64,000 nucleotides of DNA, from contig CALUPT010000002.1 of the NCBI GenBank assembly GCA_944322715.1, positions 160,878 to 224,877 of the forward strand, in the 5' to 3' direction. This document shows, one piece after another, positions 16,773 to 25,536 of the stretch. A program made the position numbers and the translations under genes. Within the stretch, counting starts at the first letter, position 1; each line of letters opens with the position of its first letter. The notes beneath the pieces are model-generated. The model did not search any database. It was not told the DNA's origin and saw only the letters and a program-made list of their open reading frames with translations. This stretch comes from an uncultured Bacteroidales bacterium. Lineage in GTDB: Bacteria > Bacteroidota > Bacteroidia > Bacteroidales > UBA932.

Positions 16773-18941
16773 ATGCACATTGGCTGGACATACGGCATTC
16801 TGTCAGGACGGTCAGACAGGCGTACCGGAACAACGGTGCTCCGGACAATGACGGCCGTTCTAATTTCCCTCGGCGCAAGCACGGTCATCATTGCCGGAAG
16901 CAGGACAGGAACCGGAATGGAAGGACAGACAACGGTTTCTTCTCCGGACAGCCTCTCCGGGGCCACGGTCACTGCATGGAGAATGCACGCATCTCCATCG
17001 GACAGCATCTCGGGAGAACGGCTGAAGGCCGTGCAGACCGTAGCGGATGCAGTCCGTTTCTTCAAAGGCATACAGTTGAAGGACTACGGGGGTGTCGGAG
17101 GCCTCAAGACAGTCAACGTAAGGAGCCTTGGCAGCGAACACACAGGAGTATTCATAGATGGGATACAGATCGGAAACGCACAGAACGCGCAGGTGGATCT
17201 CGGGAGGTTCTCGACGGAAGATCTTGCCGCCATCAGGCTCTACGGAGGACAGCAGGACGAGCCGCTGCAGAGTGCAAGGGAATATGCATCCGGAGCTGCC
17301 GTACAGCTCTGTTCCGCCATACCGGATTTCTCCGACGGCAAGAAATTCCACGGCAGGGTACGTCTCAAGGGAGGTTCTTTCGGGACAATATCCCCCTACC
17401 TCCGCTGGGAACAGAAACTTGGCCGGAATGTGAGCATGGCTGCAAGCGTGGAATATCTGAAGGCATCCGGAAGATACCGCTTCCGCTGCAGGAAGGAGTA
17501 TGTCACGGAAGATGGCAGCATCACCGGATATGACACCACAATGACACGCAGCAACAGCGACATACAGGCTCTGCGTGCGGAAGCAGGCCTTTTCGGGAAG
17601 GTCAGGGAAGGGGAATGGTCTGTCAAGGCATATTATTACGGCTCAGGGCGCGGACTTCCGGGCGCCGTAGTCCGCCGGCCGGAACGGCTGTCCATGACAA
17701 GCGACAGGCAGGAAGACCGGAACATCTTCATACAGGGAAGTATCAGCCGTCAGGCCGGCAGCCGCTATTCATTCCGTCTGGCTGCAAAATATGCCAACGA
17801 CCGGCTGCACTACCATAACGACCCCGCCACAGACATCTCCGCCATGCCTGTGAATGACTCCTATCTGCAGCATGAGGCATATCTGTCCCTTGCCCAGGCA
17901 GTGCAGCTGTTCCCGTGGTGGAGGCTGTCCATCGCCACGGATGTGCTGTTCAATGCCCTTGATTCGGACAAGCGGAACTTTGTCAGGCCGCGCAGGGCGA
18001 CATTCTGGGGAGCCGCATATACCGCATTCTGTTTCAAAAGGATAAATATCCAGGCTGGAGCTACATACTGCCTTGCCGCAGATTTCTTCCTCAACCCATT
18101 ATCCTCAGGGGATGCAGGCAATTCCGGCCAGACGGGAGGGGTCGGGAAAGGCACCAGGGACATGGTCTCCCCTTCCATATCGTTCAGATATGTGCCTTCA
18201 GACCGTATCGGGCTGGCAATATGCGGTTTCATGAAAAGATCATACAGGCTGCCCACGTTCAATGACCTGTACTATGTGAATACCGGCAATGTCATGCTCG
18301 ATCCGGAAGATGCCATGCAGTATGATTTGAGGATCGACTACGGTGTTTCTCCCGCCGCGGGCTGGTCCCTGTCCGCAAAGGCGGAAGGCTACTTCAACAA
18401 TGTGCGGGACAAGATAATAGCGGTGCCGACCTCGAACCAGTTCAGATGGACAATGTATAACATCGGACATGCACATGTCATCGGGGCGGAAGGTATCTTC
18501 GGCTGGACATACCGGGCCAATGCATGGCAGGTAAAATCCGGACGCACGGACATACGGAAAGGGTTCAGTGCTGGAATGACGGCGGGATACACCTTCCAGA
18601 GGGCCATGGACATGTCCCGGCCCGGGTCATTGACATATCGCGGGCAGATACCGTACATTCCGGTGCACAGCGGCACGGTATCGGCTTTCGTGTCATGGCG
18701 CGGCTGGAGAGCGGACTACTCCTTCATATATACGGGAGTCAGGTACTCCTCTTCCGCCAATCTGAAATCCACCCGGATGCAGCCGTGGTCGACCCACGAC
18801 ATCTCATTGTCCGGAACCCTCCGGAAAGGATTGGTTGTCCGGCTGTCCGTCAACAACATCCTCAACCGGCAGTATGAAGTGGTTCCCAACTATCCGATGC
18901 CGCGGTGCAATTTCATGGTCTCGGCAGAATACGGTTTCTGA
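16773..18941 (+). CDS. TonB-dependent outer-membrane receptor, BtuB-like
   Basis: Probable importer of corrinoids (vitamin B12 and relatives). The 722-residue frame starts with ATG at 16773; an alternative ATG at 16848 ([17 protein letters not shown]) gives a cleaner signal peptide and a leader of about 75 bases. The plug spans about 60-170, with [20 protein letters not shown] and [20 protein letters not shown]. The rest is beta barrel, with the late motif [19 protein letters not shown] and terminal Phe. It is shorter than SusC and has no regulatory-like domain. The next gene encodes a BtuG-like propeller lipoprotein, the usual partner of BtuB in Bacteroides. No cobalamin riboswitch fits into the 103-base gap to the divergent GH28 gene. 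Another metal-chelate substrate remains possible. Confidence 0.85.
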   Translation: MHIGWTYGILSGRSDRRTGTTVLRTMTAVLISLGASTVIIAGSRTGTGMEGQTTVSSPDSLSGATVTAWRMHASPSDSISGERLKAVQTVADAVRFFKGIQLKDYGGVGGLKTVNVRSLGSEHTGVFIDGIQIGNAQNAQVDLGRFSTEDLAAIRLYGGQQDEPLQSAREYASGAAVQLCSAIPDFSDGKKFHGRVRLKGGSFGTISPYLRWEQKLGRNVSMAASVEYLKASGRYRFRCRKEYVTEDGSITGYDTTMTRSNSDIQALRAEAGLFGKVREGEWSVKAYYYGSGRGLPGAVVRRPERLSMTSDRQEDRNIFIQGSISRQAGSRYSFRLAAKYANDRLHYHNDPATDISAMPVNDSYLQHEAYLSLAQAVQLFPWWRLSIATDVLFNALDSDKRNFVRPRRATFWGAAYTAFCFKRINIQAGATYCLAADFFLNPLSSGDAGNSGQTGGVGKGTRDMVSPSISFRYVPSDRIGLAICGFMKRSYRLPTFNDLYYVNTGNVMLDPEDAMQYDLRIDYGVSPAAGWSLSAKAEGYFNNVRDKIIAVPTSNQFRWTMYNIGHAHVIGAEGIFGWTYRANAWQVKSGRTDIRKGFSAGMTAGYTFQRAMDMSRPGSLTYRGQIPYIPVHSGTVSAFVSWRGWRADYSFIYTGVRYSSSANLKSTRMQPWSTHDISLSGTLRKGLVVRLSVNNILNRQYEVVPNYPMPRCNFMVSAEYGF

Positions 18942-18956
18942 CTGCTGAAAAATTAT

Positions 18957-18964
18957 TAATTTTG
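18957..18964 (+). promoter_or_regulatory. -7 promoter element before the BtuG-like gene
   Basis: TAATTTTG, an exact TAnnTTTG, 20 bases before the start at 18985. The BtuG-like gene may therefore have its own promoter as well as readthrough from the receptor gene. Confidence 0.5.
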
Positions 18965-18984
18965 CGGTCCTTAATGACAGACAG

Positions 18985-20097
18985 ATGGAAATGAAGAAGA
19001 TTTTAACCGGCACAATGGCATTTGCGGCAGTTCTGGGCGGATGCACGGACATTGAAAGGGACAAAACGGGCGGAATAGTTCCGGCAACAGACGACAGGCT
19101 GTACATCCTCAACGAGGGGCAGATGGGACTGAACAACGCAACGATAGACTTCTATGATTTCTCCGATGGGTCATATACATCGGATGCCTTTACGGCTGCC
19201 AATCCTGATGTCGCGTTCGAACTCGGAGACACAGGCAACGACATCGCCATCCACGATGGGAAACTGTGGGCGGTCATCAACGGGTCGGGCCTTGTAGAGA
19301 TCATGGATGCAGCCACGCTGAAACATATAAAGTACATAAAAATCCCGACGCCGAGGGACATCGCATTCTGCGGAGACTACGCATACGTCACCTCCTGGTC
19401 CGGAGCATACTACGGAGGAGAGAACAGGTTGGGAGCCGTCTACAGGATAGACATCAACAGCCTTTCCGAAGCCGGTTCCATAGACGTGGGCTACCAGCCG
19501 GAGGGGATAGCAGTAGCGGAAGGGAAAATCTATGTGGCGAATTCCGGAGGAGTGACGGATGGATACGACAACAGGCTCAGCATAATAGATGCAGACAGTT
19601 TCACCCTCGAGCGCAATGTGGAGATAGCAGCCAATATATGCGACATCGCCGTAGATGGCAGGGGTATGCTATGGATAAGTTCTCCGGGAGACTACATGTC
19701 CGTCCATTCAGGCATCTATACATTCAATCCTACGACAGGGAAAGTCGCCGGCAAAGACATAAGGGTGTCATCGATGTATTCGAACGGAAGCCTAATCTAT
19801 ATTCTCGGCAATGAGAACGAATGGGACTATACGCCGGGAAGCGGCATGTTTGTGCTCACCGTGATAGATCAGGAGGGCGGGACCGTGGCCCGGACAATAC
19901 TGGATCAGTCCGGAGCTGCAGAAATTGAAGTCCCGTACGGGATATGGGCATCAGCCGATGGTGAGACCATCTTCATTTCAGACTCCGGGGACTATATCAA
20001 CCCGGGGACGGTTTATATGCTGGACTCATCCCTGAATCTTGTCCGGACTTTCTCTGCAGGGGTCATCCCGGGACATTTCGCCTTCCTGCCTGTATGA
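18985..20097 (+). CDS. Surface beta-propeller lipoprotein, BtuG/DUF5074-like
   Basis: 370-residue lipoprotein (MKKILTGTMAFAAVLGGC, lipobox LGGC) made of beta-propeller repeats: YILNEGQMGLNNATIDFYD at the start, then YVTSWSGAYYGGENRLGAVYRIDI, VGYQPEGIAVAEGKIYVANSGG and NICDIAVDGRGMLWISS. This matches the DUF5074/YncE-like proteins that include BtuG, which binds B12 on the cell surface and hands it to BtuB. Position 43 bases after a BtuB-like receptor supports that role. The substrate is inferred from the pair; other receptor/propeller pairs with different cargo exist. Confidence 0.8.
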   Translation: MEMKKILTGTMAFAAVLGGCTDIERDKTGGIVPATDDRLYILNEGQMGLNNATIDFYDFSDGSYTSDAFTAANPDVAFELGDTGNDIAIHDGKLWAVINGSGLVEIMDAATLKHIKYIKIPTPRDIAFCGDYAYVTSWSGAYYGGENRLGAVYRIDINSLSEAGSIDVGYQPEGIAVAEGKIYVANSGGVTDGYDNRLSIIDADSFTLERNVEIAANICDIAVDGRGMLWISSPGDYMSVHSGIYTFNPTTGKVAGKDIRVSSMYSNGSLIYILGNENEWDYTPGSGMFVLTVIDQEGGTVARTILDQSGAAEIEVPYGIWASADGETIFISDSGDYINPGTVYMLDSSLNLVRTFSAGVIPGHFAFLPV

Positions 20098-20172
20098 CAG
20101 CCATATTCCGCCGCACCCCGGTCCGTGCCGGAATACGGGAATTGACCAGAAACTCTGAAAACAAACTATGCC

Positions 20173-20895
20173 ATGAAAAAAATCGATATCGGGAACTGGA
20201 GCAGAAGACAGCAGTGGGAGCATTTCAGCAAGCTGGGCTTCCCTTTCTACCATGTGAGCTTCTATATTGATGTGACCCAGGCCTACAGTTTCGCCAAACT
20301 GCACGGGGTATCATTCTACCATACCATCTGCTATCTTGTCACTGCCACGATGAACGACATCGAGAATTTCAGATACAGGATACACGAGGATGGAGTATAT
20401 CTGCTGGACAGATGCCATCCGAGCTTCACGGTTCTGCAGCCCGGATGCACCGAATTCCAGATAATGAACTGCCGTATGGAGGATTCGGTCGAAGAATTCT
20501 GCGCCAGGGCCGCAGCTATCTGGAAAGAAATATGCAGCAGAGGACCGCAGGAAAGGGAATTCCTGTGCGGAGACACGGACATTCCGGAAGAAGAATGCTA
20601 TTTCCTGTCGTGCCTGCCATGGATCGATGCCACAGGGATGTGCAGCGAACGTGGTCTGGATACTTCAGATTCAATTCCGAGAGTGTCATGGGGACGATAT
20701 ACGAGGATGGACAGAGGTGATGACTATACCCCGAAACTGAAAGACTGGTTAGGGCTTACAGGACAGGAACATCCCGTACGGCAAGGCCGGAGACTGTGGA
20801 TAAATATGACCGTGGATGTGAACCACCGTCTTGTGGACGGATATCACATCGGGCTGTTCTCCACCCTTCTCCAGGAGACCATCGACCGCCTTTAG
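20173..20895 (+). CDS. Chloramphenicol acetyltransferase family protein
   Basis: 240-residue protein related along its length to CAT: FPFYHVSFYIDVT near the N-terminus, HGVSFYHTICYLVTATMND, and near the C-terminus NHRLVDGYHIGLF, which keeps the catalytic His and the Asp four residues later (HxxxD), although the canonical form is HHxxxDG. It is slightly longer than classical CAT. Whether it acetylates chloramphenicol or another small molecule cannot be told; chromosomal Bacteroidales members are often of unknown substrate. It follows the BtuG-like gene by 75 bases, a gap that contains a weak TATTCCG/CGGAATA hairpin, and it converges with the CYTH gene. Confidence 0.85.
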   Translation: MKKIDIGNWSRRQQWEHFSKLGFPFYHVSFYIDVTQAYSFAKLHGVSFYHTICYLVTATMNDIENFRYRIHEDGVYLLDRCHPSFTVLQPGCTEFQIMNCRMEDSVEEFCARAAAIWKEICSRGPQEREFLCGDTDIPEEECYFLSCLPWIDATGMCSERGLDTSDSIPRVSWGRYTRMDRGDDYTPKLKDWLGLTGQEHPVRQGRRLWINMTVDVNHRLVDGYHIGLFSTLLQETIDRL

Positions 20896-20912
20896 GCCTC
20901 TGGCAGCCAAAG

Positions 20913-21533
20913 TCACTGATTGTCAGACCGATCGTACCGGGAACTATTTCCGTCCCGAAAACGGTCATGATTCGGGACAGGTGCGTCCATCCACTTCGTA
21001 CAGGGGCATTCGGACAGCATCGAATTGTAATAGCGGCTCTCTCCGGTGACCTCCTCACCGAGCCAGACCGGCCGGCAGAACCTTTCATCCTCGCTTCCGA
21101 GCTCTATCTCCGCCAGCACCAGTCCTGCATTGTCTCCGTGGAACACATCCACCTCCCAGATTCTCTCAGGGCCATCTGCATGGAGGCATCCCCCGAAAAA
21201 ACCGGTTCCGCCGTCCTGCACGGTACCGGAATCCGGCGCCGATGCCGGCACAATATACCTTGTCTTGTCTATGACCCCTCCCTGGCACAGGGTCAGAAGC
21301 TGACGGGCATCCTCCACAGGAATCTCCTTTTCCCATTCCATACGGCTCATCCCGCTGTCCGAACTCCGTCCCTTGATGGTAAGATACGCCCTGTCATCCG
21401 CAATCCTGACCCTGACGGTCCTGCCGCTCTCCCTGCAGATGTATCCCTGCACAAGATGATGAGACTCCACGGCCTCAGCCCTGAAGCCGTCATCCTTCAC
21501 CAGGAACTTTCTCTCTGTCTCTACACCTGTCAT
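20913..21533 (-). CDS. CYTH-domain protein (adenylate cyclase/triphosphatase superfamily)
   Basis: The first 160 or so residues form a CYTH tunnel domain: ETERKFLV is the ExExK signature, followed by RTVRVRIADDRAYLTIKG, MEWEKEIP and DKTRYIV. Members hydrolyse inorganic triphosphate or act on other triphosphates with divalent metals. The domain normally ends soon after YYNSMLS; here about 40 polar residues follow (CPCTKWMDAPVPNHDRFRDG...) with no match I recognise. Cellular role unknown. It is co-directional with nadD (89 bases upstream) and converges with the CAT-like gene. Confidence 0.85.
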   Translation of the reverse strand: MTGVETERKFLVKDDGFRAEAVESHHLVQGYICRESGRTVRVRIADDRAYLTIKGRSSDSGMSRMEWEKEIPVEDARQLLTLCQGGVIDKTRYIVPASAPDSGTVQDGGTGFFGGCLHADGPERIWEVDVFHGDNAGLVLAEIELGSEDERFCRPVWLGEEVTGESRYYNSMLSECPCTKWMDAPVPNHDRFRDGNSSRYDRSDNQ

Positions 21534-21622
21534 TTTTCCAATATTGTTTATATTACAATGTCGGCCGTATGATAACCGGCATATCCATCCTGCTGTATGA
21601 CAAGGGATTGTTCCCGGAGCCG

Positions 21623-22246
21623 CTACATCAGATAGGCAGAGGCATCTATTCCCGCCGCGAAGGCCGCCCGGAGTTCGGAAGACGAGATGTCCACCACAGG
21701 GGCATCCTCCATCAGCGTTATCCTATAAATGCCATTGTCCGGACGGGCGCTGCCGGCATCCGGCCCTGCAGCCGGAGTCTGCACCGCCGGTTGTACGCAT
21801 TCGGCCATCAGATCCGCCCTGATCCTGGACATATCGTATCCCTTACGCGGATAGACCGCCACACCATAGTCCGAAAGTATCCTCCCGTAATCCCTCCAGC
21901 GGCGGATATCCGCCAGATTGTCAGCCCCGAGCACAAAAACGAACGTGTTGTCCGGCTCCCTGGCCGCAAGGGCATCGAGAGTCCTTATGGTATATTGCGG
22001 AGCAGGCATTTCGAGTTCGATGCCATCCACCCTGACTTTCAGCTCGGGATGCCGCGCGACCGCCTCTACGGCAGCCTCATATCTTTCACTGCCCGTGTCG
22101 GCGCTCACGGTGTCCTTGATAGGGTTCTTCGGAGAGACCACAAGATACACCATGTCGAAACCCATATCTTCCGTCAGGTATCGCATTATCGCCAGATGCC
22201 CTATGTGGAGAGGGTTGAAAGACCCCGAATATACCGCTATTCTCAT
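21623..22246 (-). CDS. nadD: Nicotinate-nucleotide adenylyltransferase
   Basis: Makes deamido-NAD from nicotinate mononucleotide and ATP in NAD synthesis. MRIAVYSGSFNPLHIGHL carries the GxFxPxHxGH nucleotidyltransferase motif, and VDISSSELRAAF near the C-terminus is the second signature (ISSTxIR type). The 207 residues are family-typical, with an Ala/Pro-rich insert (TPAAGPDAGSARPDNG) near 165. It is downstream of gmk with a palindromic repeat in the gap; gmk-nadD is a common pairing in Bacteroidales. Confidence 0.93.
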   Translation of the reverse strand: MRIAVYSGSFNPLHIGHLAIMRYLTEDMGFDMVYLVVSPKNPIKDTVSADTGSERYEAAVEAVARHPELKVRVDGIELEMPAPQYTIRTLDALAAREPDNTFVFVLGADNLADIRRWRDYGRILSDYGVAVYPRKGYDMSRIRADLMAECVQPAVQTPAAGPDAGSARPDNGIYRITLMEDAPVVDISSSELRAAFAAGIDASAYLM

Positions 22247-22261
22247 ATAACTTCCGTATCA

Positions 22262-22287
22262 GATTCTTCGCTTCGCTCAGAATGACA
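22262..22287. repeat. Interspersed palindromic repeat between gmk and nadD
   Basis: GATTCTTCGCTTCGCTCAGAATGACA, same family as the copies in the pectin locus, with compensating changes in both arms (ATTCT...AGAAT) that keep the pairing. It fills about half of the gmk-nadD gap. Confidence 0.85.
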
Positions 22288-22305
22288 ATCACGAAACGAC
22301 AATAA

Positions 22306-22872
22306 CTACCGGGCGATGAAGTCCGCAATCACTTTCTCCGCTTCGGCCAAGGCCTTCTGGAGATCATCATTGACAAGCACATAGTCGAACTTCCCTTCCG
22401 CAAACTCAGTCTCGGATCTGGCTTTTGCGACCCTCCTCTCTATCGCCTCCGGAGAATCGGTCCCCCTGCCTTCGAGCCTCCTGCGCAGTTCCTCCACGGA
22501 AGGAGCCTTGATGAATATGGAGAAAGCCTTGTCTCCGAATATCCGTTTCACATTCACCCCGCCCTTGACATCTATGTCAAAGACAATTATGTGGCCCTTT
22601 GCCCATATCCTCTCCACCTCCGATTTCAAAGTCCCGTAGAAAGAACCGGGATATACCTCCTCGTATTCCACGAAACTGTCTTCCGCGATAAGGTCCCTGA
22701 ACTTCTTCTCCGAAAAGAAATAATATTCCACCCCATCTTTCTCGTTTCCGCGCGGAGCCCTGGAAGTCGCCGAAACGGAAAATTCCAGCTCCGGATGCAG
22801 CCCGAGTATATGGTTCACGATCGTGCTCTTGCCGGCTCCCGAAGGAGCGGAAAATATAATGACCTTATTCAT
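22306..22872 (-). CDS. gmk: Guanylate kinase
   Basis: Phosphorylates GMP to GDP. The start at 22872 (MNKVIIFSAPSGAGKSTI) places the P-loop at residues about 8-16 and gives 188 residues, the usual size. The longer open frame to 22977 is rejected because it would run across the promoter palindrome at 22891-22913. Other motifs: SVSATSRAPRGNEKDGVEYYF (GMP binding) and VFDIDVKGGVNVKR. It is first in the operon with nadD. Confidence 0.95.
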   Translation of the reverse strand: MNKVIIFSAPSGAGKSTIVNHILGLHPELEFSVSATSRAPRGNEKDGVEYYFFSEKKFRDLIAEDSFVEYEEVYPGSFYGTLKSEVERIWAKGHIIVFDIDVKGGVNVKRIFGDKAFSIFIKAPSVEELRRRLEGRGTDSPEAIERRVAKARSETEFAEGKFDYVLVNDDLQKALAEAEKVIADFIAR

Positions 22873-22890
22873 ATCCGATTTCCTATTTTC

Positions 22891-22913
22891 GTGCAAAAAT
22901 ACTATTTTTGCAC
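22891..22913. promoter_or_regulatory. Perfect 23-bp palindrome carrying -7 elements on both strands
   Basis: GTGCAAAAATA-C-TATTTTTGCAC is a perfect inverted repeat around one base. Each arm reads TATTTTTG outward, so each strand carries an exact TAnnTTTG element. The minus-strand element is 19 bases before the gmk start; the plus-strand element would serve the fba direction, about 170 bases away. A second hairpin, TGAAAAAC/GTTTTTCA, is at 22921-22942. Confidence 0.7.
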
Positions 22914-23086
22914 TGCTTTTTGAAAAACTATTGCGTTTTTCAGAAACTGCACTGGTTTTTATGTCCGTACCGGTCATGCACGGTTATTGTCTGCCGGTAA
23001 CAGGGAGAGCGGAGGATGAGGACAATGGCAAAATTATTGCAGGCAAAGGGCGGCTTTTTGGATAATTTTCTAAATCATTATAGATT

Positions 23087-24088
23087 ATGGTATCTTACAA
23101 AACAATCGGTCTTGTAAACACAAGGGAAATGTTTGCAAAGGCCATCAACGGCGGTTATGCAATCCCTGCATTCAACTTCAACAACATGGAGCAGCTCCAG
23201 GCCATCATCCAGGCTGCTGCAGAGACCAAGTCTCCGGTAATCCTCCAGGTTTCCAAGGGTGCGCGCAACTACGCCAACCAGACCCTTCTCCGCTATATGG
23301 CTGAAGGAGCGGTCGAGTATGCCAAGGAACTCGGCTGGGAGAAGCCGCAGATCGTTCTCCATCTCGACCACGGCGACTCTTTCGAACTCTGCAAGAGCTG
23401 CGTAGACATGGGCTTCTCTTCAGTGATGATCGACGGTTCTCACCTTCCATATGACGAGAATGTGGCTCTCACCAAGAAAGTTGTTGACTATGCACACCAG
23501 TTCGATGTAACTGTTGAGGGTGAGCTCGGAGTGCTTGCCGGCGTAGAGGATGAGGTTGTCGCAGAACACCACACATATACCCGTCCTGAAGAAGTGGTAG
23601 ACTTCACGGGCAAGACAGGATGCGACTCTCTCGCCATCTCTATCGGAACTTCGCACGGAGCATACAAGTTCAAACCGGAGCAGTGCCACCTCGATCCTGC
23701 AACCGGCCGTCTCGTACCTCCGCCGCTCGCATTCGATGTGCTTGATGGCGTGATGAAAGAGCTTCCTGGATTCCCTATCGTTCTTCACGGATCTTCATCA
23801 GTTCCACAGGAATATGTCGACATGATCAACCAGTATGGAGGAAAGCTCGAAGCTGCCATCGGTATCCCTGAGGAAGAGCTCCGCAAGGCTGCCAAGTCAG
23901 CTGTCTGCAAGATCAACATCGATTCCGACTCACGTCTCGCAATGACCGCCGCTATCCGCAAGGTGTTCGCAGAGAAGCCGGCAGAGTTCGACCCTCGTAA
24001 ATACCTCGGTCCTGCACGTGACGAGATGAAGAAGCTCTACATGCACAAGATCATCAACGTCCTCGGTTCAGACGGCAAGGCCGAATAA
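23087..24088 (+). CDS. fba: Class II fructose-bisphosphate aldolase
   Basis: Zinc-dependent interconversion of fructose-1,6-bisphosphate and triose phosphates in glycolysis and gluconeogenesis. Motifs: GGYAIPAFNFNNMEQ, VLHLDHGDSFE (metal and catalytic region), VEGELGVLAGVED, SIGTSHGAYKFKP and VLHGSSSVPQE. The length of 333 residues is normal for this class. Codon use is strongly biased toward a small set, as in highly expressed genes. A strong stem-loop follows. Confidence 0.97.
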   Translation: MVSYKTIGLVNTREMFAKAINGGYAIPAFNFNNMEQLQAIIQAAAETKSPVILQVSKGARNYANQTLLRYMAEGAVEYAKELGWEKPQIVLHLDHGDSFELCKSCVDMGFSSVMIDGSHLPYDENVALTKKVVDYAHQFDVTVEGELGVLAGVEDEVVAEHHTYTRPEEVVDFTGKTGCDSLAISIGTSHGAYKFKPEQCHLDPATGRLVPPPLAFDVLDGVMKELPGFPIVLHGSSSVPQEYVDMINQYGGKLEAAIGIPEEELRKAAKSAVCKINIDSDSRLAMTAAIRKVFAEKPAEFDPRKYLGPARDEMKKLYMHKIINVLGSDGKAE

Positions 24089-24155
24089 TCAGGACCGCGA
24101 ATACCCTGCCCAATACGGAGGGTTACACCCCGCCAGACGGCAGGCATACCGTTAA

Positions 24156-24181
24156 GAACCCGGCGCAGTTGCGTCGGGTTC
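24156..24181 (+). terminator. Stem-loop downstream of fba
   Basis: GAACCCGGCGCA pairs with TGCGTCGGGTTC (one G-T pair) around a 2-base loop. There is no long T-run after it, so termination is likely but not certain. Confidence 0.5.
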
Positions 24182-24264
24182 ATTCGTATCATGTCCGCAA
24201 GACAATCAACACGGATTTTCCGTTGATGCAAAATCGCCCTTGCAGTGCGTTCTATTGGGGATTT

Positions 24265-24302
24265 GGAGAAAATAAAAAAGGACAACCCGAATGAGTTGTC
24301 CT
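24265..24302 (-). terminator. Rho-independent terminator of the initiator tRNA gene
   Basis: On the minus strand AGGACAAC-TCATTCGG-GTTGTCCT is followed directly by TTTTTATTTT. The stem is perfect over 8 bp and begins 5 bases after the tRNA 3' end. Confidence 0.85.
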
Positions 24303-24307
24303 GCGAG

Positions 24308-24380
24308 TAGCGGGGGAAGGACTCGAACCTCCGGCCTCCGGGTTATGAGCCCGACGAGCTACCAACTGCTCTACCCCGCG
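24308..24380 (-). tRNA. Initiator tRNA-Met (anticodon CAT)
   Basis: 73-base cloverleaf with anticodon loop CTCATAA. The three G-C pairs of the anticodon stem (GGG/CCC) and the unpaired first acceptor position (C1 opposite T72) mark it as the initiator rather than elongator tRNA. D arm GAGC/GCTC; T arm with TTCGAGT loop. CCA is not encoded: the bases after the discriminator A are CTCGC. Confidence 0.95.
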
Positions 24381-24391
24381 ATATTGGATTG

Positions 24392-24399
24392 CAAAGGTA
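24392..24399 (-). promoter_or_regulatory. -7 promoter element of the initiator tRNA gene
   Basis: On the minus strand TACCTTTG, an exact TAnnTTTG, 11 bases before the 5' end of the tRNA. Confidence 0.65.
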
Positions 24400-24440
24400 A
24401 GAACATTTTTTGAAAATCCAAAATATTTTTCAGTTTTTGT

Positions 24441-25334
24441 CTATTTTTCGGACTTGTGGGCGGAGGATATGACCATGAATGTGATGGCTGCCATTGTGAG
24501 CACAATGCCGATGATGACATTGGTCGTGACCGGTTCGCCGAATGCGACTGCGCCTACAAGAATGGCTGTGACAGGCTCGAAGACCCCGAGGACGGATGCC
24601 TTTGTGGCACCGATCAGACGGGTGGCCACGGCAAGAGTGGCGGTGGATACTATTGTAGGAAGAACGGCAAGACCGGTCAGGCTTGCCCAGGCTGAAACGC
24701 TGTCAAGTCCTGCCAGCAGAGAGTGCCCTTCTGCCAGTGCCATTGCGAAGAATACCGCCGAACCGACAAGCAGGGCGTAGAAAGTGAGCATTGTACCCGG
24801 TATTGTCCTTATCTTCGTGCTCCGGTTGACAACCACAATGAACATTGCGTATGCAAGGGCGGATGCCCCTGAAAGCAGAAGTCCTGTCCATTGGAGCTGT
24901 GCGGAACTGTCTCCTTTGCAGAGTATTATGACTCCTATGAATGTCACGATAATCGACAGCCACACCTGCCAGGTAGGATATACTTTAAGGAATACCATTA
25001 TAATGGCCACAAGGACAGGATACAGGAACACTATCGTCGTGGCCAGCCCGGACGGAATGTATTTGTATGCCTCGAACAGGCACAGGCTGCTGGCGGTGAA
25101 AAGCAGCCCGAGGATTATCAGCCTGATGGTCTGTTTCCCTGATACCCGGAAGTTCTGCCTGCGTATCATAAGCCATAGTCCCAGCAGTATCACTGCCAGG
25201 AAATACCTGAAAAAGAGGATACTCTCTACATTTACACCATTCCTCATCAGCGGTACGGCGAAAAGAGGGTTGAGTCCGTATGTGACTCCGGTAATGATAC
25301 CGGCCGCATATCCGGCAATCTGGTTGCTTTTCAT
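24441..25334 (-). CDS. EamA-family (DMT superfamily) inner-membrane transporter
   Basis: About 297 residues with ten predicted membrane segments in two EamA repeats, for example IAGYAAGIITGVTYGLNPLF, FLAVILLGLWLMI, LATTIVFLYPVLVAIIMVFL, WLSIIVTFIGVIIL and VIIGIVLTMAAITFMVI. Members export metabolites or drugs; the substrate is unknown. I choose the ATG at 25334 (MKSNQIAGYAAG); the frame extends to a TTG at 25367, but that codon lies inside a perfect inverted repeat and would add a charged tail before the first membrane helix. Confidence 0.88.
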   Translation of the reverse strand: MKSNQIAGYAAGIITGVTYGLNPLFAVPLMRNGVNVESILFFRYFLAVILLGLWLMIRRQNFRVSGKQTIRLIILGLLFTASSLCLFEAYKYIPSGLATTIVFLYPVLVAIIMVFLKVYPTWQVWLSIIVTFIGVIILCKGDSSAQLQWTGLLLSGASALAYAMFIVVVNRSTKIRTIPGTMLTFYALLVGSAVFFAMALAEGHSLLAGLDSVSAWASLTGLAVLPTIVSTATLAVATRLIGATKASVLGVFEPVTAILVGAVAFGEPVTTNVIIGIVLTMAAITFMVISSAHKSEK

Positions 25335-25350
25335 CTGCTCATAAAATTTG

Positions 25351-25380
25351 TGGACAGACCATGACAAAAAGGTCTGTCCA
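25351..25380. repeat. Perfect 10-bp inverted repeat upstream of the EamA transporter
   Basis: TGGACAGACC-ATGACAAAAA-GGTCTGTCCA, 17 bases upstream of the transporter start. The perfect arms and position suggest an operator or a leader hairpin. The rest of 25381-25536 contains no gene or recognisable signal. Confidence 0.75.
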
Positions 25381-25536
25381 CTATGTGGTGTTGTCTGTCC
25401 TCAGGTGTATTAGAATTGATAAAATGCAAGGCATTAAGGGAGAGGACGACAGGTGTTTACTTCCGTAAATGGTTTAGCCCGAATCCCGATAATGACGCAG
25501 CAGTCTGCAATTATGACACACCGTCCAGATCAGACC

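Noticed and set aside
16670..17071. N-terminal extension of the GH28 gene
   Set aside because: It overlaps the divergent receptor gene, has no coding character and would place the lipobox deep inside the protein.
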